This document shows, piece after piece, positions 11,332 through 22,094 of a stretch of DNA of 64,000 bases. This stretch comes from Gibbula magus. Lineage: Eukaryota > Mollusca > Gastropoda > Trochida > Trochidae. A program made the position numbers and the translations under genes. The DNA lies in contig OW388302.1 of NCBI GenBank assembly GCA_936450465.1, forward strand, positions 11,867,530-11,931,529. The letters are read 5' to 3'. The notes below the pieces were generated by a model, which worked only from the letters and a program-made list of their open reading frames with translations, searched no databases and had not been told where the DNA came from. Position 1 is the stretch's first letter, and every line of letters starts with the position of its first letter.

Positions 11332-12500
11332 CTGTTCAATCACGGTAACATTATTATGACCGCCCAGCAGCTCCATACAGAAGTTCTCATTGTCACATAA
11401 TGAATGTCTGAATACACTATAGTCTCCCTGCAGGAACTCCGGTTGCAATCTCTCGACTAGAGTTTTCAAAACTTCGGGTAGTGGTATCACGTTGATCTGT
11501 GTCGGTGACTTCTGTTTTACACCTGATGTGAGAATAAGTTTCTGTCTAATCACGGAGAGAGAGGCATATTTCACGCAAAACAATGGGTTTGTTTCACAGA
11601 TGACATTCAATACACTCTCATAGATGGATGGATGAGCAAACACACAAACCCCATTCTCCCACACAGTGATGTAGCTGCCTTCTTGCTCACGTTCAACTCT
11701 CAGTAAAGATGTCCGACGTGTATCATCCTCAACTGAATAGACATTAAAACTTCCGTCGTTCTTTATCATCAGTTCAAAAAGATCTTTACAGTTCTCGTTG
11801 TATAAAACTGTTGTTGTAATATCTAGGAATTTTAGCGGTGTTTTAAAGAACTCCTCAATGTCAAGGTCGCGCTTCTTAGCTTTCAGTTTTGGGTAAATCA
11901 TGCTGCAGTGGGGAAAACCATGAGCAACGTCGAGGCCAGCTACTCTCTGTCTAACTTCTGAACTAACATTCAGTTTACCTTGCTTCAGGTAGTAGTCAAG
12001 AATCTTCAGTCTTTCATTTTGAACTTTCACTAAGCTTAGGTCAACGACATTTTCAGGATCAAGTAAAGTGTCTTGGAAATCTCCCAGATAGTCCTTGGCT
12101 TGATTGATTACGTTCTTCCTGCTGATAAATATGACTTGCATTTGGTTTTCATTAAGAGCGAGTTCTATATGAATATCATTCATTAATATTTTCCACCTAT
12201 CAACCAAGACCTGGTCGGAAGTGAAGGCACCGAATCTGTCATCAAACATTATTACACAACGTTTCTTGTTTGATCGTAAAAGTAGTCTATATTCTTCAGG
12301 CTCTTGAATGTTGTACACACGGATCTTTTTTTCACGAAGTTGCTTGAGCACCAGGTACCCTAGAGTTGTCTTCCCATCTCCAGCATTACCTGTTATAGTC
12401 ACCCAGTTCCTCCCACTCTGCAGCATATCAACCACCGTGTCTACAGCAGATACGCGGATCATACCAGAGGTCAGGGAATCAATTTTCTTTCGAGTTCTTT
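11332..12500 (-). CDS. STAND NTPase exon (nSTAND3-like)
   Basis: An 1169-bp exon, open for 389 codons, with acceptor CATTTTGCAG before 12500 (entered in phase 1) and a strong donor CAG|GTGAGT after 11332 (phase 0). It encodes a P-loop NTPase of the STAND class: Walker A GNAGDGKTT (12390-12364), a Walker B VIMFDDRFG about 40 residues later, and an arginine sensor-type motif QVIFISRKN. These are the hallmarks of the nSTAND3-like modules common in mollusc and other invertebrate genomes. STAND proteins act as signal-transducing switches that oligomerise on nucleotide exchange, often in innate immunity or cell death. The following ~250 residues are helical and Leu-rich, as expected for the winged-helix and superhelical arm. 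Met at 12462 could be a start, but the frame is open upstream to the acceptor and the exon begins inside a codon, so an upstream exon is expected. Confidence 0.85.
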
Positions 12501-12509
12501 CTGCAAAAT

Positions 12510-12925
12510 GTAATGAATATATTAATTATCATAACATAATCGAATACAACAACACAAATAGGGCCATTGAAATCAAGATGTGTAAACTATATTATAACAG
12601 TTTGAAGATGTAAAATACTTTAACGAGTATTACCTGTTCAAATAGCCAGAATGCCTCATAGAAGCAAGCAATTATTCTTGTTCAGTTCCTAACCATAAAC
12701 AATAATTATCTCACCAGTGGACAGACGACGGCCTATGCTTTCTGAAATTGCGGCTCGTTTGGGTTAAATGACGTTATCAAACGCCAACATTATGACAATG
12801 TCATGTTTGGGGTAACTGCTCAAAGGAGCAAGCACTTCTCTTGTGAAAAACTAAATATAATGCAATCATAACTATTTGCGGGGCTGTTTGCGGCATAAGT
12901 CCCCCAAAAATATATTCTTAAACAG
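12510..12925. other. Intron sequence, possible unused donor
   Basis: No coding block was found. A donor-like GAACAG|GTAATA on the minus strand (exon side ending near 12634) is present but would leave the wrong phase for the STAND exon, or could end an untranslated 5' exon. Confidence 0.3.
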
Positions 12926-12927
12926 AT

Positions 12928-13198
12928 ATGTATTCTTTACAAGAAAGGAGACGCCATCAAAAATCATATCCTTTACAAAATGATTAACAAATTAGTTCCA
13001 GACTACCGGTCAGTCCGAGGAAATATATCCTCTTCAAGTGGATACAGTTTGAGAAATAATGGAGGCCTACTTAATATCAAATTTAATACCAGTCTTTACT
13101 CAAATATTTTATTCCAGGCATATAATAATATATGGAAATCCCTCCCTCCAGAAAAAGTAAACGCTAGCTCAATAGAGGAATTTGAAATTAAGCTATAA
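12928..13198 (+). pseudogene. Non-LTR retrotransposon ORF2, C-terminal fragment
   Basis: An open stretch encodes text such as NKLVPDYRSVRG, GYSLRNNGGLL, FNTSLYSNILFQ and WKSLPPEKVN ending at a TAA (about 13198). The order 'LVP.Y', 'Y.LR', 'T.LY.NS', 'WN.LP' is the usual tail of Jockey/CR1-type reverse-transcriptase proteins after the RT domain. Only the last ~90 residues remain. It lies upstream of the STAND exon in the probable intron of that gene. Confidence 0.65.
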
Positions 13199-13199
13199 C

Positions 13200-14131
13200 T
13201 ACATACCCCAAATCAAGTCTACTTCAATATAACATATGGATCCAGATTCAGTCGCTTTGTCGGCTTGGGTGTAGTGATTTAAATGGAGATATATTTACCA
13301 GATTTATTTCAAACAGCTCTGCACGTAACTGAAGGCATGACAACATGTCTTTAATTTATATCTTTTATATGGCCACTTTAGCACAGCACAGATCAATTTA
13401 GAACTATTATGTTATGATATGTATTTTACGGTAGGACAACCTCTATGTGCATACGAAACATACCTCATTGGATCATTACTGCAATCATCTTTCATTTGGG
13501 TAGCCTTAGATATTAGTGCAAATAATCCGTTGTTCTCTTAGACTTGTTTAGTTGTATAAAGTCATGGCACACGTTATATGTACACTACCTTGTATCATTA
13601 GTTTGCATTTTACGGTATGACAACCCCTATGCCCAAACATGAAACCTCATTGGATAGAATATTGAATCATCTTTCATGTGGGTACCGTTAGATTGTAGTG
13701 CAGATACTCCTTGGTACCTATAGACTAGTTAAGTTTTAAAAACTGATGGCACAGTTAATATGAACACTACCTAGTGACACTATTGACATAGGCAGTGATT
13801 GCTTGTTTGTTCCCGATTTATGTTTCATTGAAATTGAAATATTTTAAAGCAAATTACAAAACTTTAACCACATGGGTGCAAGATGCCTCCCGACAATATT
13901 TCAGCTTTTGGGGTGTAGTGGTTCTGGAGGAGAAGTCGAAAATGTAAAGAGAGGAGACTTTCATATTGTCAAAAAAGGACGAACGAAGGTGTCTGAGACT
14001 TTGAAATAATGCTAAACTTATTACTAACCATACACATGATCATGAAAAACATGTAATGTGTCAAACATTTCACAATGTTTGTTTTGAGTAAAAACTTTTG
14101 CAGAAACTGGAAGAAAGACAATGGTACTTAC
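13200..14131. other. Probable intron with dispersed-repeat debris
   Basis: Two segments (about 13430-13560 and 13610-13770) are diverged direct copies of each other: both hold TTTTACGGTA(G/T)GACAACC(T/C)CTATG followed by CCTCATTGGAT. Around 13870-13950 there is a fragment ('GCAAGATGCCTCCCGACAAT') of the dispersed repeat seen complete at 18740-19180. No gene. Confidence 0.5.
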
Positions 14132-14164
14132 TCCGGAGAACCGAACTCAGATTTCTGGAAGTTT
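14132..14164 (-). CDS. Putative 33-bp micro-exon upstream of STAND exon
   Basis: On the minus strand a pyrimidine-rich acceptor (TTATTTCTGTTGCAG, AG at 14166-14165) and an excellent donor (CCGGA|GTAAGT) enclose 33 bases. Entered in phase 1 it reads a complete codon series (T-S-R-N-L-S-S-V-L-R) and leaves in phase 1, which is exactly the phase required by the STAND exon 1.6 kb further on. The joined sequence continues into R-T-R-K-K. The evidence is splice signals and phase only; a chance match is possible. Confidence 0.4.
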
Positions 14165-14871
14165 CTGCAACAGAAATAACGTTTTGGTAAATATAAAAGC
14201 ATGTCAAACCTGCGAAATTGATGCTTGCCAGTTTATGAATGAGGCACATATGTTGTTAATTGTCTTATGATGATATGAACAACATGAATTATTTAACATC
14301 ATGTTTAACAATTAATACATTGAAAAAATTCACCATCTGGCATCAACCGTTCTTCAAGTTCACAACCTGAAATTGAGTTAAACTATACTTTAATATTAAA
14401 CACTAGATGATTTATTTTTAAAATAATATTCGACGTCGCTGTTCGTTGGTGTGATGTTTGTGATGATTTCATAAATGTGTTTGAATCAACTAAGCGTGAT
14501 ACATGTTAGCAAAACAACCCATATGGTTCCCGATATGCAATGTTTTCAACGACAATATCATAATAAAGAAACAGAATATGGCATTCAAATGTATGTAGAA
14601 GTTGATAAAGCATATCAAATGAACACCAAAGAGATGTCCATAACACTCGCTTTGACAAAAGAGGTTCCTGTTTCAAAATAAAAGGGGTATGTTGAAATAA
14701 AGTTTTGGGACCTTAGACCTACTGTCACCAACATCAGGAGATGGTATCTTTCCCCCTGTATAACGTTGTGAAGGTTAATATGTTGTTTTAAAAATTATTG
14801 AAATATTTTACATATATACGGAATATAAATAGAGAATACTAAACGATGTTCTGTTTAATAGCATATGTATC

Positions 14872-14945
14872 AAACGAGTGAGTGGTTTGGTATTTAACGA
14901 GCTAAAGGGAGTTATATATACCAATACCATCTCACGAGTTTCGTG
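14872..14945. mobile_element. Short foldback element, imperfect
   Basis: Left arm ACGAGTGAGTGGTTTGGTAT and right arm ATACCAATACCATCTCACGA pair with a few mismatches around a 30-bp AT-rich loop. It has the ACTCGT/ACGAGT words shared by the other foldbacks in the window. Confidence 0.45.
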
Positions 14946-14949
14946 AATA

Positions 14950-16015
14950 TGTTATCAAATGGAAGCAAGTTTATTATTTTATTTATTTCTCCTTGATTGA
15001 AATGCCACTTAATTAACCTTACTCGTCGATAAATGGGACACAATCCATTGTGACCCATTGTAACGTAATATCTATCCCATTATGACGTCACACAAACCGG
15101 AAGCACGCGATGGTATTACACAATGTGTAATAACATTGTAGGTTTATTAAACAGCGACATCTTCAGCGAGCAATGCATATATATATATATATATATAAAT
15201 AATATAAATATATATATGTATAGTTGTTTCTCACGTGAAGTAAGGTTGTATATAGAAAATAGTAAACATCAGATGGGTTTGACTGGATCAGTCTTCTTTA
15301 ATACAATGGGCTCATTTCGACCAGTATATCGGTCTTTTCAAGTACTTATTTATAAATATTTATTTACTTACATTCTGGAGAATGCTTTCTCCACCTGTAC
15401 AAATAAATTAATTTGCATATCATATCAAGAAGCGAAAATAATATATTGGGTCATTTTAATGATTTCACTAGACATGATAAAAATTACATCAGAATTGATT
15501 TCAATTATACAGGAGCTATACTAATGAATAGTTTACAATAAGAAGCGTAGTGGTCTTTATTGAAAATGTGTGCCAAATTGACCAATGACATATTCAACAA
15601 ATTAGTAGAATATTTAATGTTTTTATTTAATCTGAAAACATTATTTATATTTTGAATACAATGCTGAAACATACCTCAGAAACGATCTAGTCCAACAGAC
15701 GATCAGGTAAACGAATAGAAACATCAGTCTGAAGTAAGAAAATATCAAAGCTAAATTATGAAAGCAATCATAGGAATATCGTAGAAATCCCCTCGAATTC
15801 GGCGTTCTAAGGTTAAATATTTTCATTTTGAAAACGTATCAAAATGTGGTCGGGGAAATTGTGGAACGTGCAGACACTTAGTGGAAGGAGAGAACATATT
15901 TTTCAAACAAAAGAACACATATTTTTATATTCTATCATACCCTTGACTGCTCTGCAAAAAATGTGATTAATGTAATAACATGCAAAGGAGGTGAAGAACC
16001 ACGGTGGCCCATAGG
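14950..16015. other. AT-rich stretch with (AT)n microsatellite
   Basis: An AT/TATA microsatellite lies at 15176-15215. A segment around 15270-15345 (GGATCAGTCTTCTTTAATAC...CGACCAGTATATCGGTC) has the look of repeat-element untranslated DNA. A 23-bp splice-flanked stretch at about 15372-15394 (minus) was examined and rejected as an exon. No gene is supported. Confidence 0.4.
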
Positions 16016-16019
16016 GGAC

Positions 16020-16441
16020 ATAAATTATTCTTTTATAGTTTATTGCATTTCTCTCATCGAAACCACAGAAAACTGTACTGAAAATACGGAAAACCTAGAA
16101 GAAAATACGATAAACTCAAATTGAAACACGAAAGGCTCAAAATGAAAAACAAAATACTCAAAATGAAACTAGAAAAACTACAATTGAAAGACGAAATACT
16201 AAAAATGAAAAGTAAAAAACTGGTTCATGAAATTCTAAGAAACTACCTTCTCTGCCCAAAGGGACATCATAATAAATTTTAAAATACTTCTTTACAAATT
16301 ATATTTTCTCGAAACTGCAAAAGACAAAAAACTAGCTAAGGTGAAAACCCTTTCCACCGCGGTGGAAACCCTTCTCACTGCGGTGCAAACCCTTTCTACT
16401 GCGGTGCAAACCCTTTCCACCGCGCGGTGGAAACTCTTTCA
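16020..16441 (+). mobile_element. Repeat element A, copy 1: coiled-coil ORF tail plus palindromic tandem repeat
   Basis: This element recurs inverted at 32140-32420. Its first part (frame 16082-16282, TAA stop) encodes a Lys/Leu-rich heptad-like repeat with units such as LKMKNKI, LKMKLEK and LQLKDEI, then LVHEILRNYLLCPKGHHNKF and a stop. Both copies keep the same C-terminal peptide. The second part (16340-16435) has four tandem units built on TTTCCACCGCGGTGGAAA-like palindromes. The peptide looks like the tail of a transposon-associated DNA-binding protein, but that is a guess. No start codon and no complete gene here. Confidence 0.6.
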
Positions 16442-17039
16442 TCCTGCATAAGTCATCACATATAGAATTATAGGCAAACAAAGGGTGTAATCTTTTGAAA
16501 ATGAATTGAAAATGATATAAAAGTAAAGTTACTTTGATTTTATTTTTATGGTTCCGATATAACTAAAAGGTTATTTTGGTTTATTTTAAATCTTCAAATG
16601 TATGGTATGTACAGACATATAAAATAAACAATATAAGTTTGCACATTGTGTTTTAATTCAGCTGTGTGATTTAAGCTATAATATATCAATATAATTGTTC
16701 ACGTCATTGTAAAAATATGCCAGAGGTTTGTTCGGCCCCGAACTTTGTATGCACCAAGTCAGCAGATTATAACGGTCCGACATCTTCATTTCGTACTTCA
16801 TATATTACGGTTTTCAACTTGTTTTCATCATTGAAAGAGAAACTGATTGGCTCCAATTTCTTGCACACTTTTGAACCATGTGGTGAAGCTCCACTACAGT
16901 ATTTCATCGTATAAAGTGGAAGAGCGATAAAGCGATAAAAGTGATAACTCTATTAATTAAGTGCGCATGTTTGAATCGAAGACGAAAATCACATGTCACA
17001 TGTTGATCTTTATCTGTCTTAACCGTCAATACTGGACTC

Positions 17040-17250
17040 AGTTCCATAATAGCAAGCGCTTATGATCGCTCATTGATTGCTCAATGTAGCGCTCAAGTAG
17101 TGCTCATTCGCTCTTGAACGACACGGTGCAAATTCCTCGAAGTTTGCTAGCTTGCTATGTAACGCTACATTGAGCAATCGCGTTCAAGAGAGGTTTAAAA
17201 GTAATCGCTTATTGAGCGATTACTTTTGAAACCTCTATTGAACACGGCCA
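17040..17250 (+). mobile_element. Repeat element B, copy 1: double-hairpin MITE
   Basis: Two nested inverted repeats: TTGCTCAATGTAGCG (17077-17091) pairs with CGCTACATTGAGCAA (17163-17177), and GAGGTTTAAAAGTAATCGC (17190-17208) pairs with GCGATTACTTTTGAAACCTC (17216-17235) across a seven-base loop. A second copy in the same orientation lies at 31900-32075. No coding capacity. Confidence 0.7.
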
Positions 17251-17259
17251 TGATTTCAT

Positions 17260-17895
17260 TCAATGTTGTTTTTCATTTGACTGGGCTTTTGGATTTACAT
17301 AACATAAGAATGATGTTGATAAATGACATGGTGTGTCTAAACCTGAACAAAAAATACTTCCTTAGATATACCTTGTGTGGCTGAGTATAATAGATTTGAT
17401 TGAGCAAAGCAGATTTTACATAAATCGGCGCACTCTGATTACTTCTGATATATATTCAACAACATAATTAAGATGCAGGTTCGGAAGTCTATGGTATCAA
17501 CACTGGTATATTATTTAGCCATTCAATAACAAATAAAAGGGAAGGCTAAAATCATAATCAAAATACTTTTGTTTACTGGGTTATACTGTACACCTCAAAT
17601 TGAAGCAATGTGCGAAGAGTATACTATATAGCAATATCACAGTATTATATTGTATTATAAAAAGTGCCACGGAAATAGTTCTAAAGGGAAAAAACAGGTT
17701 TTGGGGAAATTTAATATTCAAGTGTGAACTCTGTGCATCGTCATGAATCAGTAGTATGATGGTAATAGAATGGGCGCCCTCAGTGTATGGAGCTTAGCTT
17801 CCATTCCATTAAGTAAATGTAGCTTACACACTCTTTCCCTTTAGGCTTGAATGATTTTGCTAATATTTATTAAATTTGAAAAATAATGTTTGTAG
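17260..17895. other. Intergenic stretch, nothing recognised
   Basis: No exon-like or repeat-like structure was found between the MITE and the ATT microsatellite. Confidence 0.35.
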
Positions 17896-17896
17896 A

Positions 17897-17914
17897 TTAT
17901 TATTATTATTATTA

Positions 17915-17993
<79 letters not shown>
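17897..17993. repeat. (ATT)n microsatellite
   Basis: Roughly 97 bp of almost perfect ATT/TTA trinucleotide repeat with one CATT interruption near its start. Such arrays often mark the 3' end of a retroposon, but no element body is recognisable beside it. Confidence 0.9.
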
Positions 17994-17995
<2 letters not shown>

Positions 17996-18224
17996 GATGT
18001 GTACACCTAATTAGTTTATTAATAATATCACTGTGTAAGCGTAGTTTAGCAACAATTTAATACTGATGATATTTAATAAAAAATATTTCGATTTTTAGCT
18101 CTTCATGACTAAATGTTTGGGTGTGTGGTATAGTGGACAGGATGCATTGTATATTAATAAACAGATGCTTCATTGAAACATGGTATGCCTTTGAAGTATT
18201 AATGGTTTTGTTTGAGTTTCCGTT

Positions 18225-18290
18225 GGTGTTGGCATTGTCATTGTCATTGTCGTTGGCGTTGGCGTTGGCGTTGGCTTTGGCGTTGGCGTC
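18225..18290. repeat. (TTGGCG/TTGTCA)n hexamer repeat
   Basis: Ten or so units of a G/T-rich hexamer, grading from TTGTCA to TTGGCG. It gives a spurious Leu-Ala reading frame on the plus strand. Confidence 0.8.
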
Positions 18291-18739
18291 TGAGCATCAC
18301 TCCAAAACTACTTAACAAATCCTCACCAAATTTGGTATACTGTCATTCCATATCATGTAGATGTGCCTTTTAATGGTGGTATTACCTACATTTTAAGTTT
18401 GTCTGGCTTTGAGGGCGAAAGAGGAAGGAATGTTTACTTTGTTCACAGTTTAGTTATAAATGTATTTTTTCACTGTTTGTCTCATGATTTGAGATTATGC
18501 GTTCTCTATTTGCATTCCATATGATTCACTTACTGTCAACATTTGTTCAATCATCATTATATGTCATCATGGTGAATGATAGGAAGTGATTGAGGGAATA
18601 ACACAACAAAAGAATTAGCATTTACCTTTCTGCATTTTGGTTTTTACACACTCTGCTTAACAATCATGACAACGCGTTGCAAATTTGCTAAAATATACAT
18701 GTTTAGATATGAGATCAGCACGATTAGACCCAGTTTGTT

Positions 18740-19180
18740 AAAAATTGTAGCTCTCTGTATCAAATCGTTTTGAAGAAGTAGTCTTTTAAAGATTTTAGGG
18801 TGGACCCCCTGTCACATCCATACTCGACATGGGGTCAGGAACAAAAGAACAAATAAAATTTTATATGCAATAAAACTTTTAATTCGAAAATGTTATCTTC
18901 CTATGTCAACTGGTTCCGGAGAAGAAAGTCCTTTAAAGGTTATCTTAATAATGCCTGACACGCCGATATTTGATGGGTGGTTAAGTTCAAATGAACAAAC
19001 TTTGATCCCCTATGTGCAAGGTACCTCCCGACAAAACTTCAGCTTTGAGGGTGTTGCGGTTCAGGAGGAAAAGTCGAAAGTATGAAAAGTTTATGGTCCG
19101 ACGACTGAGGGACGGACGCGGCCGCAAAACGGGGCATGCCATAAGCCCATCTTGCCTTCCAGCCCTGATGAGCTAAAAAT
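18740..19180 (+). mobile_element. Dispersed non-coding repeat, mollusc-type
   Basis: Contains 'AGAAGTAGTCTTTTAAAG', then 'GCAAGGTACCTCCCGACAAA', 'GGTGTTGCGGTTCAGGAGGA' and 'GAGGGACGGACGC' followed by 'TGATGAGCTAAAAATCC'. Diverged pieces of the same sequence occur near 8290-8430 and 13870-13980. From memory, repeats of this wording are common in bivalve and gastropod genomes. No coding frame. Confidence 0.55.
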
Positions 19181-19184
19181 CCAT

Positions 19185-19650
19185 GTCACTTACAAGAGAG
19201 ATCTGCAAATATTATCGATAATCGACACGGTGTGTAACACGTACACATAGATCCTTCCATAGACATTCTTGACATGTATCAGACCTTTTTTTTTACCATT
19301 GTTTCAACAAAAACATATTCAATACCAATGGCGGCATAGTCCTTTGTCTCTAGTAAATAATTATTTCACTTAGAAACAGTTCTTCTAACGCCCTTAAAAT
19401 AGCATGAGTATCATTAGTGTGATGATAATAAGATGTGCGCCTTCAGTGTACGTAGGCTACAATCGGTTAAGGTTTGAGGTTAAGAACTATTTCTAAACCA
19501 CTTAAATGACTCTTAAACTTTAATTTTACTCGTTCAAATAATTTATTTCCATTTTTTTCAGTACATTTCCATTCACTTAGAACAGTATTGACATAAAATA
19601 CATGCGCATATAGATACACATACATGTGTCATTCAGATGTCACAGTTTAG
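19185..19650. other. Intergenic stretch, nothing recognised
   Basis: AT-rich, no exon-like block; it lies just past the 3' end of the L1/Tx1-like element. Confidence 0.35.
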
Positions 19651-19653
19651 TTA

Positions 19654-19842
19654 TTATACAGAATTTTTTAAAAGCATATGGAGAGATGACCAGAAGGTGC
19701 GAAAGCTTGCATATTTACAGTTGGAGAATGCAATGAATTTGGTTGTTTGATAATATCTTAATATTTCATGTTGTATAGGTTTAAAATTTGGTTTCTTTTT
19801 CTTAATACTGCATCTATAAAGCATCAATTTTGTTGCAAGCAT
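19654..19842 (-). pseudogene. L1/Tx1-like ORF2, C-terminal end
   Basis: The minus-strand frame encodes ATKLMLYRCSIKKKKPNF, then a Tyr/Phe-rich stretch and a stop. The pattern 'K..IYRCK..K..P' followed by 'K...F...W..' is the usual end of ORF2 proteins in Tx1-type L1 elements. The endonuclease part lies directly upstream (19851-20970), with essentially the whole reverse transcriptase missing between them, so the copy has a large internal deletion. Confidence 0.6.
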
Positions 19843-19850
19843 TATTGCGT

Positions 19851-20970
19851 TTAAAGGGTTGTTATTAATTCCCTTAAATCCAAATAGTATATTTTTTTCA
19901 TTAAAATCAATATTTCCTTTAGTGTAGTTTCCAATTCCGATTTGATTTCTTTTATTTTTTCCAAAAAGGTATCCTTCTCAATTTCATCATCAGTTTCATC
20001 CAATTTAATTTCGAAGTCACTTAAATCTTTTTCTAAATTTGCTTCTAGAACTAGAGATTTCTTTTTGCGTGTTGACAAGAAATAAATTGAAGTTCCCCTG
20101 ATGTTTAACAAAAGTATTTCCCATAGCAGTTGGTCATTTAGGATAAATGAACTTTCAGTTGTCTTTGTAACATCGTGGTATTCTTCTAAGGTTTCAGTTA
20201 TAGTTTTCTTTACAAGGTCAACATATTCCTTGTCCTTTAAAAGTGAGTTATTAAATTTCCAAAAACCTGTTCCCCTCTGTATATCAGATAACGACAAAGT
20301 AAGAGATATTACAGAGTGGTCAGAATTTATACTTGGAATTATATCAGTATTGGTTATAGATTGCAAAAGATTATGCGATGTTAAAAAATAGTCTAGTCGG
20401 GCTTGTTTTAATGGTGTGGGTTGTCGCCAGGTGAATCTACTAGCAGATGGGTTTGCCTCGCGTCATGGATCCTTAAGATCTAGTAAATCTATTGTATCAA
20501 GTAACTCTTGTCTCGCAATTGGATTGTTTAAATGTTTGTAGCTGTATGTATCTTTTTCGGGATCAATAACTATGTTCCAATTACCGCAAAAAAAAATTCG
20601 TTCACCCTCTAAATTCTTAGTAATTTCCTTAATTTTTTGTATAAATTCAGGTTTATCAGAGTTTGGTCCATAAAGATCAACCACATAATTACCTTCTTCC
20701 TGGTCTATAGTAGAAGCAGTAACTTTGAATTCAAAATTGTTATTAAATAGAATTGCTGTCCCTCTAGTATTACTTTTAAAAGGTGATATATAGCATTCTT
20801 TGTATCTCCACTGCTGTTTAATTATTTGTTCTTGATCAGCTGTGAAATGTACATCTTGCAGACAATATATTTGCGCTTTTTTTCTTCTACAAAATCTAAA
20901 AACTTGTTTTCTCTTTAAGGAGCCGTTTAAACCTCTACAGTTAAGTGATATTATTTTTATTTTTTCTTAT
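19851..20970 (-). pseudogene. L1/Tx1-like ORF2, endonuclease and linker
   Basis: Minus-strand fragment of a non-LTR retrotransposon protein that would nick the target and reverse-transcribe its RNA. From about 20965 it reads IKIISLNCRGLNGSLKR, then AQIYCLQDVHFT, NTRGTAILFNN, then RIFFCGNWNIVIDP, and after one stop RLDYFLTSHN and INSDHSVISL. These are ordered apurinic-endonuclease motifs, including the catalytic 'SDH'. The following ~110 residues are a Glu/Lys-rich helical linker, as in L1 ORF2 before the RT domain. The catalytic Asp normally found as 'GDFN' is replaced by 'GNWN'. A TGA/TAG-type break near 20462 splits the frame. The RT domain is absent. Confidence 0.75.
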
Positions 20971-20974
20971 AAAT

Positions 20975-22090
20975 GCATTGTAAAGCTGACAGATTTTTAA
21001 GTGACACTGTTGAGATATTCAGTAGTGCGCATTGACAGTATGAAACTGGATGGAAATGTTTTTTGTCATAGAACATGTAAGTAACAATAAAATTAACTTC
21101 AATCATAGGAAAACTTCCCATATCCTCTCTCCTAATCCCGCCCCAGATTAATAATAAATTATCTTAAATATACCATATCAAACAAACATATTATTGGTTG
21201 TAACTGTTAAAAGATCAATAATCGATCTCAATCAGTGTATATCAACCATATAATAAAATGAAGTGTATTATTTTAGCATGTGATAGTCTTCAGCACTATT
21301 AAAACTATATAGTGCCCCACGTTTAAATTGGGTTATATTGAAAACATCATAATATATCAAAGACGTACAGTAGTATCACATCCATCTAGGATAATGTCTT
21401 GATAGTATTTACTCGTACCTTGTAAAAATTAAATAATACATACTAAAAAACGTATCATAAAGTTATATCATTACAGAACGTTTGGATATCTCGTTCATAG
21501 TTTAAGCAAGATCATAACAATTCAAGAGATAATCTCAGTCAATGACGATCAAAAGATAGAACGAAAAATATAGAAACCACCAAAGCACTTCCGGGTCACA
21601 GAGTTGTATACAACTTGTTCCAATTCGCGTTGAAACGATACAATTAAATGTATCTTTAAAAAGGACAACACAACACGTCTGTAATGTTTCAACGATTGGG
21701 TGTATAGTTCGTTGTTTTGGCATTATTAAAACAGTTCTAAAAGCCATTCTCACCCATTTAACGATCTTGTTGAAAAATAAACGTCCTTCACCTCTGCTAC
21801 TGTTACATCCGGGTTACAAAGGTTGTAAACAAACACACGTGTTTTGGTTCTTATAAAAACTTTAAAATAAAATGAATCTGAAAAACAAGCTGTTTCTAAG
21901 TTTTAATGTTCCACACACAGTTAGCTTATAAATACAAGTTTTAATATGTTTATGTGGAGACAAATATGTACGATGTACCTGAATAATATCCAACGAATCT
22001 CGTAGACACCTTGCTATTTTCTCCAAACAGTTCAGAATCGTGGTGTTTCCTCGAAACTGATCACTTGCCAGTTTGAGCTTGAGTTTTTCC
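20975..22090. other. Stretch between LINE ORF1 and ORF2 fragments
   Basis: About 1.1 kb without a recognisable gene. In an intact L1-type element ORF1 and ORF2 are nearly adjacent, so this either contains an insertion or separates two independent element fragments. Confidence 0.4.
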
Positions 22091-22094
22091 TATA

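Noticed and set aside
12634..12670. Coding exon upstream of the STAND exon ending in GAACAG|GTAATA
   Set aside because: The phase needed contains an in-frame TGA and the open frame has the wrong phase; at most it is untranslated.
15372..15394. 23-bp splice-flanked stretch on the minus strand as the missing exon between the transmembrane and STAND exons
   Set aside because: Its length would give the right phase change, but joining it to the next exon creates a TAA stop, and it lies in repeat-like DNA.
19200..19215. Nine-base micro-exon on the minus strand with good splice sites
   Set aside because: Too short to be supported without transcripts; chance splice-like pairs are frequent in AT-rich DNA.
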